From the NCBI GenBank assembly GCA_018806985.1, contig JADANN010000388.1, positions 496,001-560,000 of the forward strand: 64,000 bases of DNA, written 5' to 3'. The notes beneath the pieces are model-generated. The model saw only the letters and a program-made list of their open reading frames with translations, was not told where the DNA came from and did no database searches. The stretch comes from Angiostrongylus vasorum. Its lineage: Eukaryota; Nematoda; Chromadorea; Rhabditida; Metastrongylidae. How positions within the stretch are numbered: the first letter of the stretch is position 1; each line of letters begins with the position of its first letter. The translations under genes and the position numbers were made by a program. Positions 21,346-33,687 of the stretch are shown here, piece by piece.

Positions 21346-22597
21346 AATCCTGTGTAAAAATAACATATCTCGCTAATTATTTCAGTTTAGTGGCACTTTC
21401 TTCGGCATTCGATCAAAATTGGTGATTTAGGAAGGGTCTGCCGTACATGAAATTGGTCATGTTCTGGGACTTTTTTCATACAATGGAGCGATCTGATCGC
21501 GACAGTTACATCACAATTGTCGAGCAAAATGTTAAAGTGGGTTGGTGAGAAAACATTTGGATTTGCAGTTTATGCTGAGACACATATTATTAGTTTAGCC
21601 GCAGTACATTGATCAGTTCATAAAATTGGATAGTACCGTCGCCGAACTTCATGGGACCTCTTATGATTACGGCAGTGTCATGCACTACAATGAGCTAAGG
21701 TTTACAAATCATGGTCGAAATTTTTAAACTTTTGACCTTAATCCCGTATTTCCTAGCTTTTCCGCTAACAATCTGCCCACTCTCATTGCAAAAGATCCTC
21801 TTTACCAGAAGACCATGGGATCTGAACAAATTTCTTTCTCCGATATCTTCGTAGTTAACGAACACCACGGATGCAATGGTCGGACTTGCAACTACATTAC
21901 GTTAGAATTCCATAAGAATGTGAGAAGTGAAATTCTTTAGCAAAATGCAAGAAGCCCGCATCTGCCAAGTGCGCAAATGGAGGATTTCCCCATCCTCGAA
22001 ACTGTTCCGTATGCATTTGTCCTAGTGGATATGGTGGTGCTCTGTGTGATCGTCGGGTATGAAAGCCGGCTAGCGATGCGTATAGATCTAACACTAAATT
22101 TAGTCTCGTTGCAGCCGTCAGGTTGTGGAGAAGATCTCGTAGCGAGTCCTGAGAAACAAGTGGTCGATATGAAACTAGGTTTTGGATTCCAACTTAGGGA
22201 TCAGTACGATTTTTGCCATTACATGATCACGGTAGAATTGGTTGATTCAGAGTTTTTTTTTCTGGTGTTAGAGCTAAAATTTAATTGCATTAAGGCGCCT
22301 AAAGGAAGGAAAATCGAGGTGGAAGTCCGGTCGGTTTCTTATGGTTATGACATTTCTGGATGTGTAAGAGGAGGCGTCGAGATCAAAGCTCAGAAGGATC
22401 AAAGGTTAACTGGTTACCGGTAAGAGTCAATACTGGAAAGTGCAGTTTTCCAGTACGAGTCCGCGTACATTTCTTCCAGTTTTTGTTCGATGAGTGGCAG
22501 TGGCGTTCCTGTTGTCTCCACCTCAAATCCGTTGCCTGTAATCCTATTCAACAGGTACTGCTCGATGGAAGTTACCTTCACATACCGATTCATTTAA

Positions 22598-24224
22598 GGA
22601 ATAGACAGAACTCTTTAACTTAAGTTATACACGCCTTTTTGTTAATAAAGAGTTTTTAGTGCAGTCAAGAGCTAAATTTTTGTTTTGACTTCCAAGAGTG
22701 ATATCTGTGTTTAAACTTTCAGCAAATTCACTGCTTTTCCAGTGAAGAAGACGGAAGAATTCGAGCCAGTAGGGCGAGCTCTTCTAAGCGGTAGAAAATA
22801 GTGATCCCTATAGATGCTTAAGTTACGACATATTAAAGATAAGCTGCTGGCATGGAGGACAGCATGAAGGGACAACATTAATTTTAATGGTTCATAGAGT
22901 AGTTATCAAAAAAAAGAGCCCCATGATCCAGCGAAAATAATGAGGAAGATGATCGAAAAGATCTCTACGATCCAGCGAAAACAATGAAGAAGATGATCAA
23001 TGTGCTCTGATTCGTGGAACACAAGCTATCCTCGACCTTATCTAGCCATTAAATTTACGGCAGATTTTCGGTGGAGCACACCTTTTTGTCATCTCACTTG
23101 TGACGGAATTTTTTCTCTGAGTCAGCTAAAAAATAGCGTTTGGCGACCGGCGGACAACTGATTCACAGAATTTATAGCATGAAGAAGAATGCGGGTTATA
23201 TGGCTTGCTTGATACGCACGGATGATCTGATGCTACTGTTGCATTTACTCATAGATTTATGCTGTCTCTAAATATTTGGTTGCCAGGTGCAACGCAATTC
23301 ATACGAATTCTCCTGTATACAGTCGAAAAAGAAGTTCAAGAAGTGGATCATTCTATTCGATGTGTACAAAATATTAGATTAAATAAAATTTTACGCTATT
23401 ATCGTAGTATTTCGAGCTGGCACATTTGGCTCCAGCTCGCTTTGCTGGTGGTGGTCGCAGAATTTCGAAACAAAGACTAGCAGCAATTCTTTGGGACTCA
23501 GCAGTGCCTTAATTGACAAAAGCGTAATTGAGGGTGGTTTGAAGTTGTACTCATTTTTAAAGGCATAACTATTGAAAGATCACATTCTTGAAAGGATAAG
23601 TGGAAGATAAGGATCCATTCGGATATTTAACAGCATATAAAAAGAACGTATGTGGTTAACGGATGATTTGGTCGTATAAGCAGCACCTCGAGTGGCTGGT
23701 ATGATCTGTATATGGGTCGTTTTTTAAATAGTTCTTTTCCGTGCGTAAAATCGATTTCCTGACCTCCTCTAATCAGTAGATAGCTCATCCAATCCAGATG
23801 TCGTGCCACGAGTTGGAGACGGGGGAAAGCCCCATGCAAAGGCTAGAAAGCTAGAACGAGACAAGCAGGTTCAATATTTAAATAGAGTCTTAAAACAAAG
23901 CCACAAACTTTTCAAAAAGTCCTTTAGCATCACTCAGTCTACGGAACACTTGTTGGAAAGGATTATTGACATAAATGGATGAAGGAAGATATATTAAGCT
24001 TCGAGCAATCCCTAAAAGCTGTGCCATACATTCGGTTTCATCAAGCATTGTAACGTAACTAATTGCGTGTTTAGACCTGTAAATGTTTTCGCTTCAAAAT
24101 TCTTCGATGTGTTTCATTTTCAATTTAATTTTAAACCTTTCAATCTCGTCATAGTTGCATTTCACATAGTACTCCGCCTTGAAAAAGCAAGCGGTAAATA
24201 AAAGTTTATATCGTAATTTCGACT
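22598..24224. other. Left-arm sequence downstream of A2
   Basis: No gene is recognised. Two similar short segments (AAGATGATCGAAAAGATC and AAGATGATCAATGTGCTC, near 22,950 and 22,990) are preceded by CCAGCGAAAA and form a small imperfect direct repeat. A SINE-1 tail fragment on the minus strand lies at about 24,000-24,060. The frames at 23,259-23,480 and 23,627-23,839 have no identifiable domain. The right-arm mirror is about 28,334-29,960. Confidence 0.5.
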
Positions 24225-24460
24225 ACCGGCTCTGCTTAACACGGTTCAATGCCGATTTGGGCTCACCAGGTCAATTCTGTTGACGGATGATTGCTGATGG
24301 CAGCGTTAGGTAGAAAACTAACTGAGAGAAACGCAAAGCAAGAGCGTAAGTGGCTTAGTGTGTAATATGCGACCATCCGGAAAGGGCAATCGTGGTTCCA
24401 TCTGGCGGGGAGTCGAAGTTTATGTGGGAAGACTCTAGCCCGGCTGCTTCTGAACCCCAG
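24225..24460 (-). repeat. Repeat A variant, left arm
   Basis: Contains GGTTCAATGCCGATTTGGGC, GGATGATTGCTGATGGCAGC and CATCCGGAAAGGGCAATCGT, closely resembling 62,520-62,790. Mirror at about 28,098-28,333. Confidence 0.6.
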
Positions 24461-25309
24461 ATTAAATCGACTAGACTACTATCGAATTACATTGACATCC
24501 TGCTGCTATTCTCAAGCATCACCAAACCAACATATGGGAAGCCCAACCATCTTGGAGGTTAAACTAAAACGGATAGGTACAACGAATGCGGGATTTGTAC
24601 AGTAGATATGAAGTTGGATCATGTAAAAGGAACGTGAAGATGAGTGATGGAAAAGAAATGATTTCGAGCCACAAAACTTATGGTTGTTTAAATGGATTTT
24701 TTGTGGCCAACATTTGGAAGAAGACTGTGATCGAGGCGAAGGAAAGTGCAGTTCAGCAAAGTGGTCTCTGAAAAGCTTTTTTCAAAGTTGAGGCACCTTT
24801 TCGTTCTCAGAATAAGTACACACCAATTCTATTCAAAAACGTTCAGATCAAAAAAAGTCTTTTTTTAACTTAAACGTTCCTCATTGTCATAAGTGCCTGC
24901 TGGTACATTTATCTTCAAAAAAAGCTCCACGAGAAAATTTGAGACATTGTAGGATAGATCTGGTATGTAAGAGAACTGCGTTGTCTTATGCCAATGGAGT
25001 TCTTCCATTTTAATAGCTGATAACACTGGCTAGTTTTAAATACAACTACTGATGGAAGAGTCGACTCCACCATAACTTGCATTGACTGAAAAACACGAAA
25101 CTTCCGTTGTACATCGCAATAGAATGCCCAGAAAGAAATCAAAGGGGAAAGAGAACGGTTCAACGACGCCTAATTTCATGCCAACTACAGAGTTGAGCAA
25201 CTCGGCCGTGATTGAAACTCACAAAATAGCGAGCACCGATTTTCCATTAAATAGAGTTATAAGCGGCCTCAATACATGATGATGTTATAAAAGCGGCTTT
25301 CCTATCCTA
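24461..25309. other. Left-arm sequence, no gene
   Basis: A SINE-2 tail fragment (GCGGGATTTGTACAGTAGAT) lies at 24,585-24,625. The remaining short frames, including 24,586-24,771 and 25,082-25,279, show no known domain. The mirror is 27,249-28,097. Confidence 0.45.
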
Positions 25310-25680
25310 CGTACCACCATGCAGCCACGTTGGTGTAAGCATTTGCAAGCATTTCAAACGTATGTTCTGCATATTTCGGTATTCGAGTGCGTAGACGCGT
25401 ATCGAGTGTCATGCAAGCTAGAAAGAGAATCCAAAGTCCTGCCACACGTCGACGATCAGAGACGGATGCTATATCTTCCAAAATACCAAAAATCAGGGTT
25501 GGTGAAATACGCAATGCATTTGAACGACAAACGATAGACAAGAGCCGTTACCGATTGCGTTCCTCGAGATGTCAACCCAAAGCAGGAAGACCACCCGACT
25601 GATAGTAGGAGTATCTGACAAAGACCGTAGAAGAAAGATACAATGCTCGGTGAGATCCTGGAGATTAAAGAGACGTCATC
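25310..25680 (+). pseudogene. LINE 3' coding fragment, left arm inner end
   Basis: On the plus strand 25,370-25,600 encodes, across frames, the C-terminal LINE region seen elsewhere: DDQRRM and KYQKSGLVKYAMHLND in one frame, then RYRLRSSRCQPKAGRPPD in another, where GRPP is the family landmark (compare AGRPPTLLSRF at 55,680). Frame changes show it is dead. It forms the innermost part of the palindrome arm and is mirrored at 26,878-27,248. Confidence 0.7.
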
Positions 25681-26877
25681 ACTACGAACATCTTAAGTTG
25701 CAAAATATTTCCGATTTAGATCAAAAAAACCATGGAAAGAATTCATCATCAGGAGATTTCCGAAATACACTGCGATATTTAGAAGGATCGAGAATTTTAA
25801 TATTCTGTTTCAGTACTTTGTTCTGTATGAAATAGTCGGAAAAACGATAAGACCTATGTTAATTTGCCGAGATAAGAGCGCAGTACGTTAAGTGTCCGTA
25901 AATTCTTGCAGTGCTAAAAAATCCTGTCAACTAAACCTCGTCGTCAAATTTCTTTAAGGAAAATGTAAAACTGAGTGGACTAAGCGCGCGTGATGAGACG
26001 ACTGGACAGCGCTGGAAGGTTTCCACAATTCTTCCTCGTATTGGTTCAAAGGGAAGCGTGTTACTCGTTAGAAGTGTCTTTGGGTGATAGTTTGATCCTG
26101 TGTCTCGGTCAAAGCAAACAGTCATCCCTCTGAAATCTGCAAATTGCTACAGTATTTGTTTGCAAGGACAAAAACACTAATATAAAACCTCAGTAGTAAT
26201 TATGCCCCAAGCAATAGCCCTAATGTGCATATAACCACCTCTACCACGTTAAATGGAATTTGTCATATCTCTGATGGATTGATCCATCACCGAGCATATT
26301 GTATTCATTCTTTATCCGTTAAGTATGGTCATTTAGGAATGAAAACTGCTCTACTGCTTGCAGCAGTCGCTGTATTTGTTGTTGTTACAATGTTACATGT
26401 CTGATTTCGTCAGTGAAATAAATGGCTTTTCCTCTGCTTATCAAGGTGATCAGAAGATCGGAAGTGTTAAGCAGATTGAGCCGAAGGTGCTGAGCCATTT
26501 CAGAACATTTGCACCCAGAATCAATACAGGTTTTTTATCGAGAATCATGTTATGCTCTCCTTTCCTCTACAACATTTTTCTAGTAAAATGCGAGCATTTG
26601 AGAAGTGTCTGAGATCGCACAAAGTGCAACACCTTCTTGATATTACGTGTCTCGGCATTTCAGACATTGTTTTCAGTGGATCGCAGCGAAATCGTGTTTA
26701 CAACCCAAACACAGAGAAATGGTTTTTTAAAATCAATTTTGGACAGACGTTGATAGACTCGGTTCCAAAATGACATCGTTCTAAAGGAGTAACTTACTAC
26801 CTATGAAATACTTCACTTGTGAGGGTTCCACATTGTTGTGTTGGGTTGTGGTCAGAAGACGATTTCAGGAAACCGCC
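25681..26877 (+). repeat. Palindrome spacer, single copy
   Basis: About 1.2 kb between the arms, homologous to 5,040-6,640 without the repeat C insertion. It carries the 5' end of an A1-like astacin. Confidence 0.9.
26339..26877 (+). pseudogene. Truncated astacin 5' fragment in the spacer
   Basis: Exon 1 begins MKTALLLAAVAVF, and after a shift reads YMSDFVSEINGF, matching A1's YMPDF and EINGF region. Exon 2 (about 26,664-26,790) contains GSQRNRVYNPNTEKWFFK, parallel to A1's DRSEIEDYDPYREKWSFK. The start of exon 3 follows a TTGTGGTCAG acceptor. It is cut at 26,877 where the inverted right arm begins, so everything from the maturation site onward is absent. The exon 1 shift near 26,380 would also stop translation early. 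Junction position and gene truncation coincide, so the inverted duplication probably destroyed the gene. Confidence 0.8.
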
Positions 26878-27248
26878 GATGACGTCTCTTTAATCTCCAG
26901 GATCTCACCGAGCATTGTATCTTTCTTCTACGGTCTTTGTCAGATACTCCTACTATCAGTCGGGTGGTCTTCCTGCTTTGGGTTGACATCTCGAGGAACG
27001 CAATCGGTAACGGCTCTTGTCTATCGTTTGTCGTTCAAATGCATTGCGTATTTCACCAACCCTGATTTTTGGTATTTTGGAAGATATAGCATCCGTCTCT
27101 GATCGTCGACGTGTGGCAGGACTTTGGATTCTCTTTCTAGCTTGCATGACACTCGATACGCGTCTACGCACTCGAATACCGAAATATGCAGAACATACGT
27201 TTGAAATGCTTGCAAATGCTTACACCAACGTGGCTGCATGGTGGTACG
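26878..27248 (-). pseudogene. LINE 3' coding fragment, right arm inner end
   Basis: Mirror of 25,310-25,680. The encoded fragments are identical to the left-arm copy as far as I can see. Confidence 0.7.
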
Positions 27249-28097
27249 TAGGATAGGAAAGCCGCTTTTATAACATCATCATGTATTGAGGCCGCTTATA
27301 ACTCTATTTAATGGAAAATCGGTGCTCGCTATTTTGTGAGTTTCAATCACGGCCGAGTTGCTCAACTCTGTAGTTGGCATGAAATTAGGCGTCGTTGAAC
27401 CGTTCTCTTTCCCCTTTGATTTCTTTCTGGGCATTCTATTGCGATGTACAACGGAAGTTTCGTGTTTTTCAGTCAATGCAAGTTATGGTGGAGTCGACTC
27501 TTCCATCAGTAGTTGTATTTAAAACTAGCCAGTGTTATCAGCTATTAAAATGGAAGAACTCCATTGGCATAAGACAACGCAGTTCTCTTACATACCAGAT
27601 CTATCCTACAATGTCTCAAATTTTCTCGTGGAGCTTTTTTGAAGATAAATGTACCAGCAGGCACTTATGACAATGAGGAACGTTTAAGTTAAAAAAAGAC
27701 TTTTTTTGATCTGAACGTTTTTGAATAGAATTGGTGTGTACTTATTCTGAGAACGAAAAGGTGCCTCAACTTTGAAAAAGCTTTTCAGAGACCACTTTGC
27801 TGAACTGCACTTTCCTTCGCCTCGATCACAGTCTTCTTCCAAATGTTGGCCACAAAAAATCCATTTAAACAACCATAAGTTTTGTGGCTCGAAATCATTT
27901 CTTTTCCATCACTCATCTTCACGTTCCTTTTACATGATCCAACTTCATATCTACTGTACAAATCCCGCATTCGTTGTACCTATCCGTTTTAGTTTAACCT
28001 CCAAGATGGTTGGGCTTCCCATATGTTGGTTTGGTGATGCTTGAGAATAGCAGCAGGATGTCAATGTAATTCGATAGTAGTCTAGTCGATTTAATCT
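27249..28097. other. Right-arm mirror of 24,461-25,309
   Basis: No gene is recognised. Contains the mirrored SINE-2 tail near 27,933-27,973. Confidence 0.45.
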
Positions 28098-28333
28098 GGG
28101 GTTCAGAAGCAGCCGGGCTAGAGTCTTCCCACATAAACTTCGACTCCCCGCCAGATGGAACCACGATTGCCCTTTCCGGATGGTCGCATATTACACACTA
28201 AGCCACTTACGCTCTTGCTTTGCGTTTCTCTCAGTTAGTTTTCTACCCTAACGCTGCCATCAGCAATCATCCGTCAACAGAATTGACCTGGTGAGCCCAA
28301 ATCGGCATTGAACCGTGTTAAGCAGAGCCGGTA
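28098..28333 (+). repeat. Repeat A variant, right arm
   Basis: Mirror of 24,225-24,460: GCCCTTTCCGGATGGTCGCA and GCCATCAGCAATCATCCGTC are visible. Confidence 0.6.
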
Positions 28334-29960
28334 GTCGAAATTACGATATAAACTTTTTATTTACCGCTTGCTTTTTTCAAGGCGGAGTACTATGTGAAAT
28401 GCAACTATGACGAGATTGAAAGGTTTAAAATTAAATTGAAAATGAAACACATCGAAGAATTTTGAAGCGAAAACATTTACAGGTCTAAACACGCAATTAG
28501 TTACGTTACAATGCTTGATGAAACCGAATGTATGGCACAGCTTTTAGGGATTGCTCGAAGCTTAATATATCTTCCTTCATCCATTTATGTCAATAATCCT
28601 TTTCCAACAAGTGTTCCGTAGACTGAGTGATGCTAAAGGACTTTTTGAAAAGTTTGTGGCTTTGTTTTAAGACTCTATTTAAATATTGAACCTGCTTGTC
28701 TCGTTCTAGCTTTCTAGCCTTTGCATGGGGCTTTCCCCGTCTCCAACTCGTGGCACGACATCTGGATTGGATGAGCTATCTACTGATTAGAGGAGGTCAG
28801 GAAATCGATTTTACGCACGGAAAAGAACTATTTAAAAAACGACCCATATACAGATCATACCAGCCACTCGAGGTGCTGCTTATACGACCAAATCATCCGT
28901 TAACCACATACGTTCTTTTATATGCTGTTAAATATCCGAATGGATCCTTATCTTCCACTTATCCTTTCAAGAATGTGATCTTTCAATAGTTATGCCTTTA
29001 AAAATGAGTACAACTTCAAACCACCCTCAATTACGCTTTTGTCAATTAAGGCACTGCTGAGTCCCAAAGAATTGCTGCTAGTCTTTGTTTCGAAATTCTG
29101 CGACCACCACCAGCAAAGCGAGCTGGAGCCAAATGTGCCAGCTCGAAATACTACGATAATAGCGTAAAATTTTATTTAATCTAATATTTTGTACACATCG
29201 AATAGAATGATCCACTTCTTGAACTTTTTTTCGACTGTATACAGGAGAATTCGTATGAATTGCGTTGCACCTGGCAACCAAATATTTAGAGACAGCATAA
29301 ATCTATGAGTAAATGCAACAGTAGCATCAGATCATCCGTGCGTATCAAGCAAGCCATATAACCCGCATTCTTCTTCATGCTATAAATTCTGTGAATCAGT
29401 TGTCCGCCGGTCGCCAAACGCTATTTTTTAGCTGACTCAGAGAAAAAAATTCCGTCACAAGTGAGATGACAAAAAGGTGTGCTCCACCGAAAATCTGCCG
29501 TAAATTTAATGGCTAGATAAGGTCGAGGATAGCTTGTGTTCCACGAATCAGAGCACATTGATCATCTTCTTCATTGTTTTCGCTGGATCGTAGAGATCTT
29601 TTCGATCATCTTCCTCATTATTTTCGCTGGATCATGGGGCTCTTTTTTTTGATAACTACTCTATGAACCATTAAAATTAATGTTGTCCCTTCATGCTGTC
29701 CTCCATGCCAGCAGCTTATCTTTAATATGTCGTAACTTAAGCATCTATAGGGATCACTATTTTCTACCGCTTAGAAGAGCTCGCCCTACTGGCTCGAATT
29801 CTTCCGTCTTCTTCACTGGAAAAGCAGTGAATTTGCTGAAAGTTTAAACACAGATATCACTCTTGGAAGTCAAAACAAAAATTTAGCTCTTGACTGCACT
29901 AAAAACTCTTTATTAACAAAAAGGCGTGTATAACTTAAGTTAAAGAGTTCTGTCTATTCC
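28334..29960. other. Right-arm mirror of 22,598-24,224
   Basis: No gene is recognised. Homopolymer length differences from the left arm occur near 28,737, 28,917, 29,225 and 29,445. Confidence 0.5.
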
Positions 29961-32900
29961 TTAAATGAATCGGTATGTGAAGGTAACTTCCATCGAGCAG
30001 TACCTGTTGAATAGGATTACAGGCAACGGATTTGAGGTGGAGACAACAGGAACGCCACTGCCACTCATCGAACAAAAACTGGAAGAAATGTACGCGGACT
30101 CGTACTGGAAAACTGCACTTTCCAGTATTGACTCTTACCGGTAACCAGTTAACCTTTGATCCTTCTGAGCTTTGATCTCGACGCCTCCTCTTACACATCC
30201 AGAAATGTCATAACCATAAGAAACCGACCGGACTTCCACCTCGATTTTCCTTCCTTTAGGCGCCTTAATGCAATTAAATTTTAGCTCTAACACCAGAAAA
30301 AAAACTCTGAATCAACCAATTCTACCGTGATCATGTAATGGCAAAAATCGTACTGATCCCTAAGTTGGAATCCAAAACCTAGTTTCATATCGACCACTTG
30401 TTTCTCAGGACTCGCTACGAGATCTTCTCCACAACCTGACGGCTGCAACGAGACTAAATTTAGTGTTAGATCTATACGCATCGCTAGCCGGCTTTCATAC
30501 CCGACGATCACACAGAGCACCACCATATCCACTAGGACAAATGCATACGGAACAGTTTCGAGGATGGGGAAATCCTCCATTTGCGCACTTGGCAGATGCG
30601 GGCTTCTTGCATTTTGCTAAAAGAATTTCACTTCTCACATTCTTATGGAATTCTAACGTAATGTAGTTGCAAGTCCGACCATTGCATCCGTGGTGTTCGT
30701 TAACTACGAAGATATCGGAGAAAGAAATTTGTTCAGATCCCATGGTCTTCTGGTAAAGAGGATCTTTTGCAATGAGAGTGGGCAGATTGTTAGCGGAAAA
30801 AGCTAGGAAATACGGGATTAAGGTCAAAAGTTTAAAAAATTTCGACCATGATTTGTAAACCTTAGCTCATTGTAGTGCATGACACTGCCGTAATCATAAG
30901 AGGTCCCATGAAGTTCGGCGACGGTACTATCCAATTTTATGAACTGATCAATGTACTGCGGCTAAACTAATAATATGTGTCTCAGCATAAACTGCAAATC
31001 CAAATGTTTTCTCACCAACCCACTTTAACATTTTGCTCGACAATTGTGATGTAACTGTCGCGATCAGATCGCTCCATTGTATGAAAAAAGTCCCAGAACA
31101 TGACCAATTTCATGTACGGCAGACCCTTCCTAAATCACCAATTTTGATCGAATGCCGAAGAAAGTGCCACTAAACTGAAATAATTAGCGAGATATGTTAT
31201 TTTTACACAGGATTAAGAGTGAAGCGTCAGATGTAGATGATCCTCAAGCATGTGCCATGCCCTCGACTCCGTAAAGCATCGTAGAGTGCATTTAGTTTAT
31301 ACTTGCCCTATCCAAAGACTTTCGGAGCCTTATCCGGTGGATCCACTCAGTGCTTTTATTCTCTCGTATGGGTCTGTAACAATGTGCCAACCAGAGAGGA
31401 ATCAATAATTTGCTTTGCTTGGGGCCCACTTTCGAACAAACTACAACTTTCGTACTTCAGGGAGCCATTTTCCCTACTCTAGATTCACCTACTACTTTTT
31501 TTGGAATCGCTGTTTTTTAAACGACACACCGTCGCATCATTGTCACTAAGGGAAAGAAGCTGATCTCCGCCGGTTTGTCCAGTTCTCGCGAAGCACTGAG
31601 CATCTTTGACGACGACCACTTTGTCCTTGGCTGGAAGCATAATAAGTGAGGTAATAAAAAAAGCTATTCATCTCTGTTTGATCTTCAATATAAGACAAAC
31701 CTTTTTTGTTTTCCACGAATTCGATACAAGTGGCGTCCCTCCATACCCTTACACCCATTTTGAACGCTTTATATACGCGGTAATCTGAAAGTTATATTTC
31801 AAGGTTCGCACTTGAATGAAAAAGAATACTGACTAATCCAAACATTTTCTACACAGCGGTTCACTCAGATGGTGGTTCTGAAGATGATGAAATTCATTGA
31901 AATCTCTAAACATCTTTACACCTGTCCTGCCGTTCACCGTCCAGTGACTAGAGCCGGCACCAGCAAACCTGATTTCCAACACAATGTCCTGCACGGTAGA
32001 GTCCCCATGTAAAACGCTTTGCGAATCATAACAAGAACTAGATCTTTCGTGAAATGACAAATCTAATGTTTGCGCTTGCCAACTACTCTGGTCTTCGAGG
32101 CTAACAATGGTTTCCATTATTATTATCGTCATCTTTCTTTACAGTTGTTACAACATGTTGCTCAGTTTTTTCTTCCATTATGATACGAAGTTTTTATTTT
32201 TCAAAGTTCTTAATTACAACAATGTCCATTACTAGTGACAACAACTCCTAGTTCTTATTTTTTATAACACAACTTTCAAATTAGGAGAGGTGTGTAATTC
32301 AGAGTTATGGAGCACAGTATTTAGCTTGCCCAGTTAGTGATGAAACATTTCCCAAGAAACTAACCCGTTGTGTTGAACATGTAGAAAATACCGTCCTTCC
32401 ATGTCGAGTTTGGAATGGTAAAGCTCTTCAACACCTGTCTCTTTGTACGAATGCTGCTTTCGGCATCCGTGAAAATTTTCTCGGCTTGTCTTCTGAAGAC
32501 ATCTATCTATTACGCTTTGGAAGCATTACCACACCTACACTATTTTTCTATGCAATAACGTACTCTCCTGAGACGATGTCACTTCGAACAAAACTTTGTT
32601 CAATGCCTTGTTCAAAATTGTTTTTGAAAGACACCTCATTTAAAACTGTATCGTTATCCTTGAGCGCTGTCGCAACATCGTCCTATGTATACATGTTTAA
32701 AATTACAAGGACCGTATTCTGGAAAAAGGAAGTAAAAGTAGCACGTTCTGCCTTTCGTTGGCATCGTTTTGTTTTTTGTGTAGATGGTCCGACTTCTTCC
32801 ATGAATGTTTCCGAAAAATTGTATCGAGGATTGGAAATTCCTATGCGATTCTCGACCTAAAAACGTTGGAATTTTCGGAATAGAAGCTCTTGATCTGCTA

Positions 32901-33061
32901 ATTACCTTTGGCTCAGGCAGTCTACCAGTTTCGGTGCTTTCACTTGCCTTGTAATCAGTGGAGAAGGCCATCATTTCACTGCCGAGATTAGGAATACCGC
33001 AGTGCGTTACTGCGGTTGCGGTGACGAGGAATAGAGCACTTCTCATCCTAAACGTTCTCAT
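29961..33061 (-). pseudogene. Astacin metalloprotease A2', right-arm copy
   Basis: Reverse-strand twin of A2 with the same exons, from the start at 33,061 to the stop at 29,961. It differs from A2 in having A6 instead of A7 in exon 4, so VENKKGLSYIEDQTEMNSF stays open here. It also has one C/T change near 32,728 and several intronic homopolymer changes. It shares with A2, A1 and A3 the extra base after HEIGHVLG, so the zinc site HExxHxxGxxH cannot be completed in one frame. The Met-turn (YDYGSVMHY), EGF and CUB exons are open. A2 and A2' converge on the spacer, so read-through transcription from either side would give complementary RNA. Confidence 0.88.
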
Positions 33062-33687
33062 TTCAAGAAAATTGATGTGAAGGAGATTTACGGCGAAAGT
33101 TCCCAGCACACTCAGTTTTTCTTATCTACTGAATAGTGTAGCTTCTAAATGCGTTATTTGGTGAGCGATTATAGAACATATCAACAAAGCTTTAAGGAAT
33201 ATCCGCCGCTACTGCTGCAGCTGCTACACCCGGTTGTGCTGAAGACGATGACGATAGTGATGATGCTCATGCTGTTTCCGGCCTTCGTGTCCTTTTTTAT
33301 GTAATTTCACCATAACGAATTTGCTTATCTGCCATATAAGCAATTTGCTCTCTCTCTCTCTCTCTGACAATTAGCCCTATATTTATTCATCTGGTAGCAC
33401 ACTGCCCTTTTTTGTGTAGAAAATTCCTTCAACGATGCGTAATTTTTCGGGACTCATTTCAAACATGGGAAACCACTCTGTATTTTATTTCATGAGCTCT
33501 TCGTCATTTGTAGGTTATAGAGTCGTGGGTTTTCGCAGTAAGTAAGCCCGAAACTGTTTTTGTTGGTCCAACTATTTTCGTCGTTGACTAGCATTTTTCT
33601 CAGAACACTATGTGCAAGCTCCGTATTGAAAAAAAACTCTTCAACAAAAGTATGGAACCGCTGCAGGGCTTCTGCAACACTATGTCA
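33062..33687. other. Right-arm A2' upstream region
   Basis: Mirror of 18,871-19,496. Holds the astacin-upstream block (33,200-33,460) and a CT tract (33,349-33,365). Confidence 0.6.

Larger units (their letters stand above)
19497..22597 (+). pseudogene. Astacin metalloprotease A2 (EGF-CUB), left-arm copy
   Basis: Exon 1 (19,497-19,652, donor GTAATT) encodes a signal peptide (LFLVTATAVTHC) and propeptide start; the ATG at 19,497 is chosen because it precedes the hydrophobic core. Propeptide exon 2 ends in FVRSDIVSGE near 19,990. Exon 3 (20,065-20,192) carries RTKRQ. Catalytic exons: 20,774 on (DATCIEFVEN), 20,938 on (QCFARTGQTGGDQLLSL), 21,431 on (HEIGHVLG), 21,605-21,699 (YDYGSVMHY) and 21,757-21,878 (NEHHGCN). 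EGF exon 21,943-22,056 keeps six cysteines. CUB exons run to a TAA at 22,597. The zinc exon carries the family-wide extra base, so the third histidine is out of frame. An A7 run at 20,851 adds a second shift that the right-arm copy lacks. Otherwise the exons read open. Confidence 0.88.
18396..25680 (+). repeat. Left arm of a 15.8 kb near-perfect palindrome
   Basis: The reverse complement of this arm occurs at 26,878-34,160. Paired coordinates sum to 52,558 at the inner junction and at A2 exon 1, and to about 52,555 near the outer end, so the arms are collinear to within a few bases over 7.28 kb. The inner match ends at AGACGTCATC (25,671-25,680). The outer match decays at about 18,396 inside the PLE1 nuclease region. 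It contains the 3' end of PLE1, a GA tract, A2, repeat A, and a LINE tail. Confidence 0.97.

Noticed and set aside
21430..21545. A hidden short intron explaining the zinc-motif frame change
   Set aside because: Only one base has to be removed and there is no GT-AG pair; an intron cannot account for it.
25310..25541. Host gene shared by both arms (79-codon minus-strand frame)
   Set aside because: Antisense to the LINE C-terminal region; the plus-strand frames match the LINE family.
32486..32860. 124-codon plus-strand frame in the right arm
   Set aside because: Antisense to the A2' propeptide region; a shadow frame.
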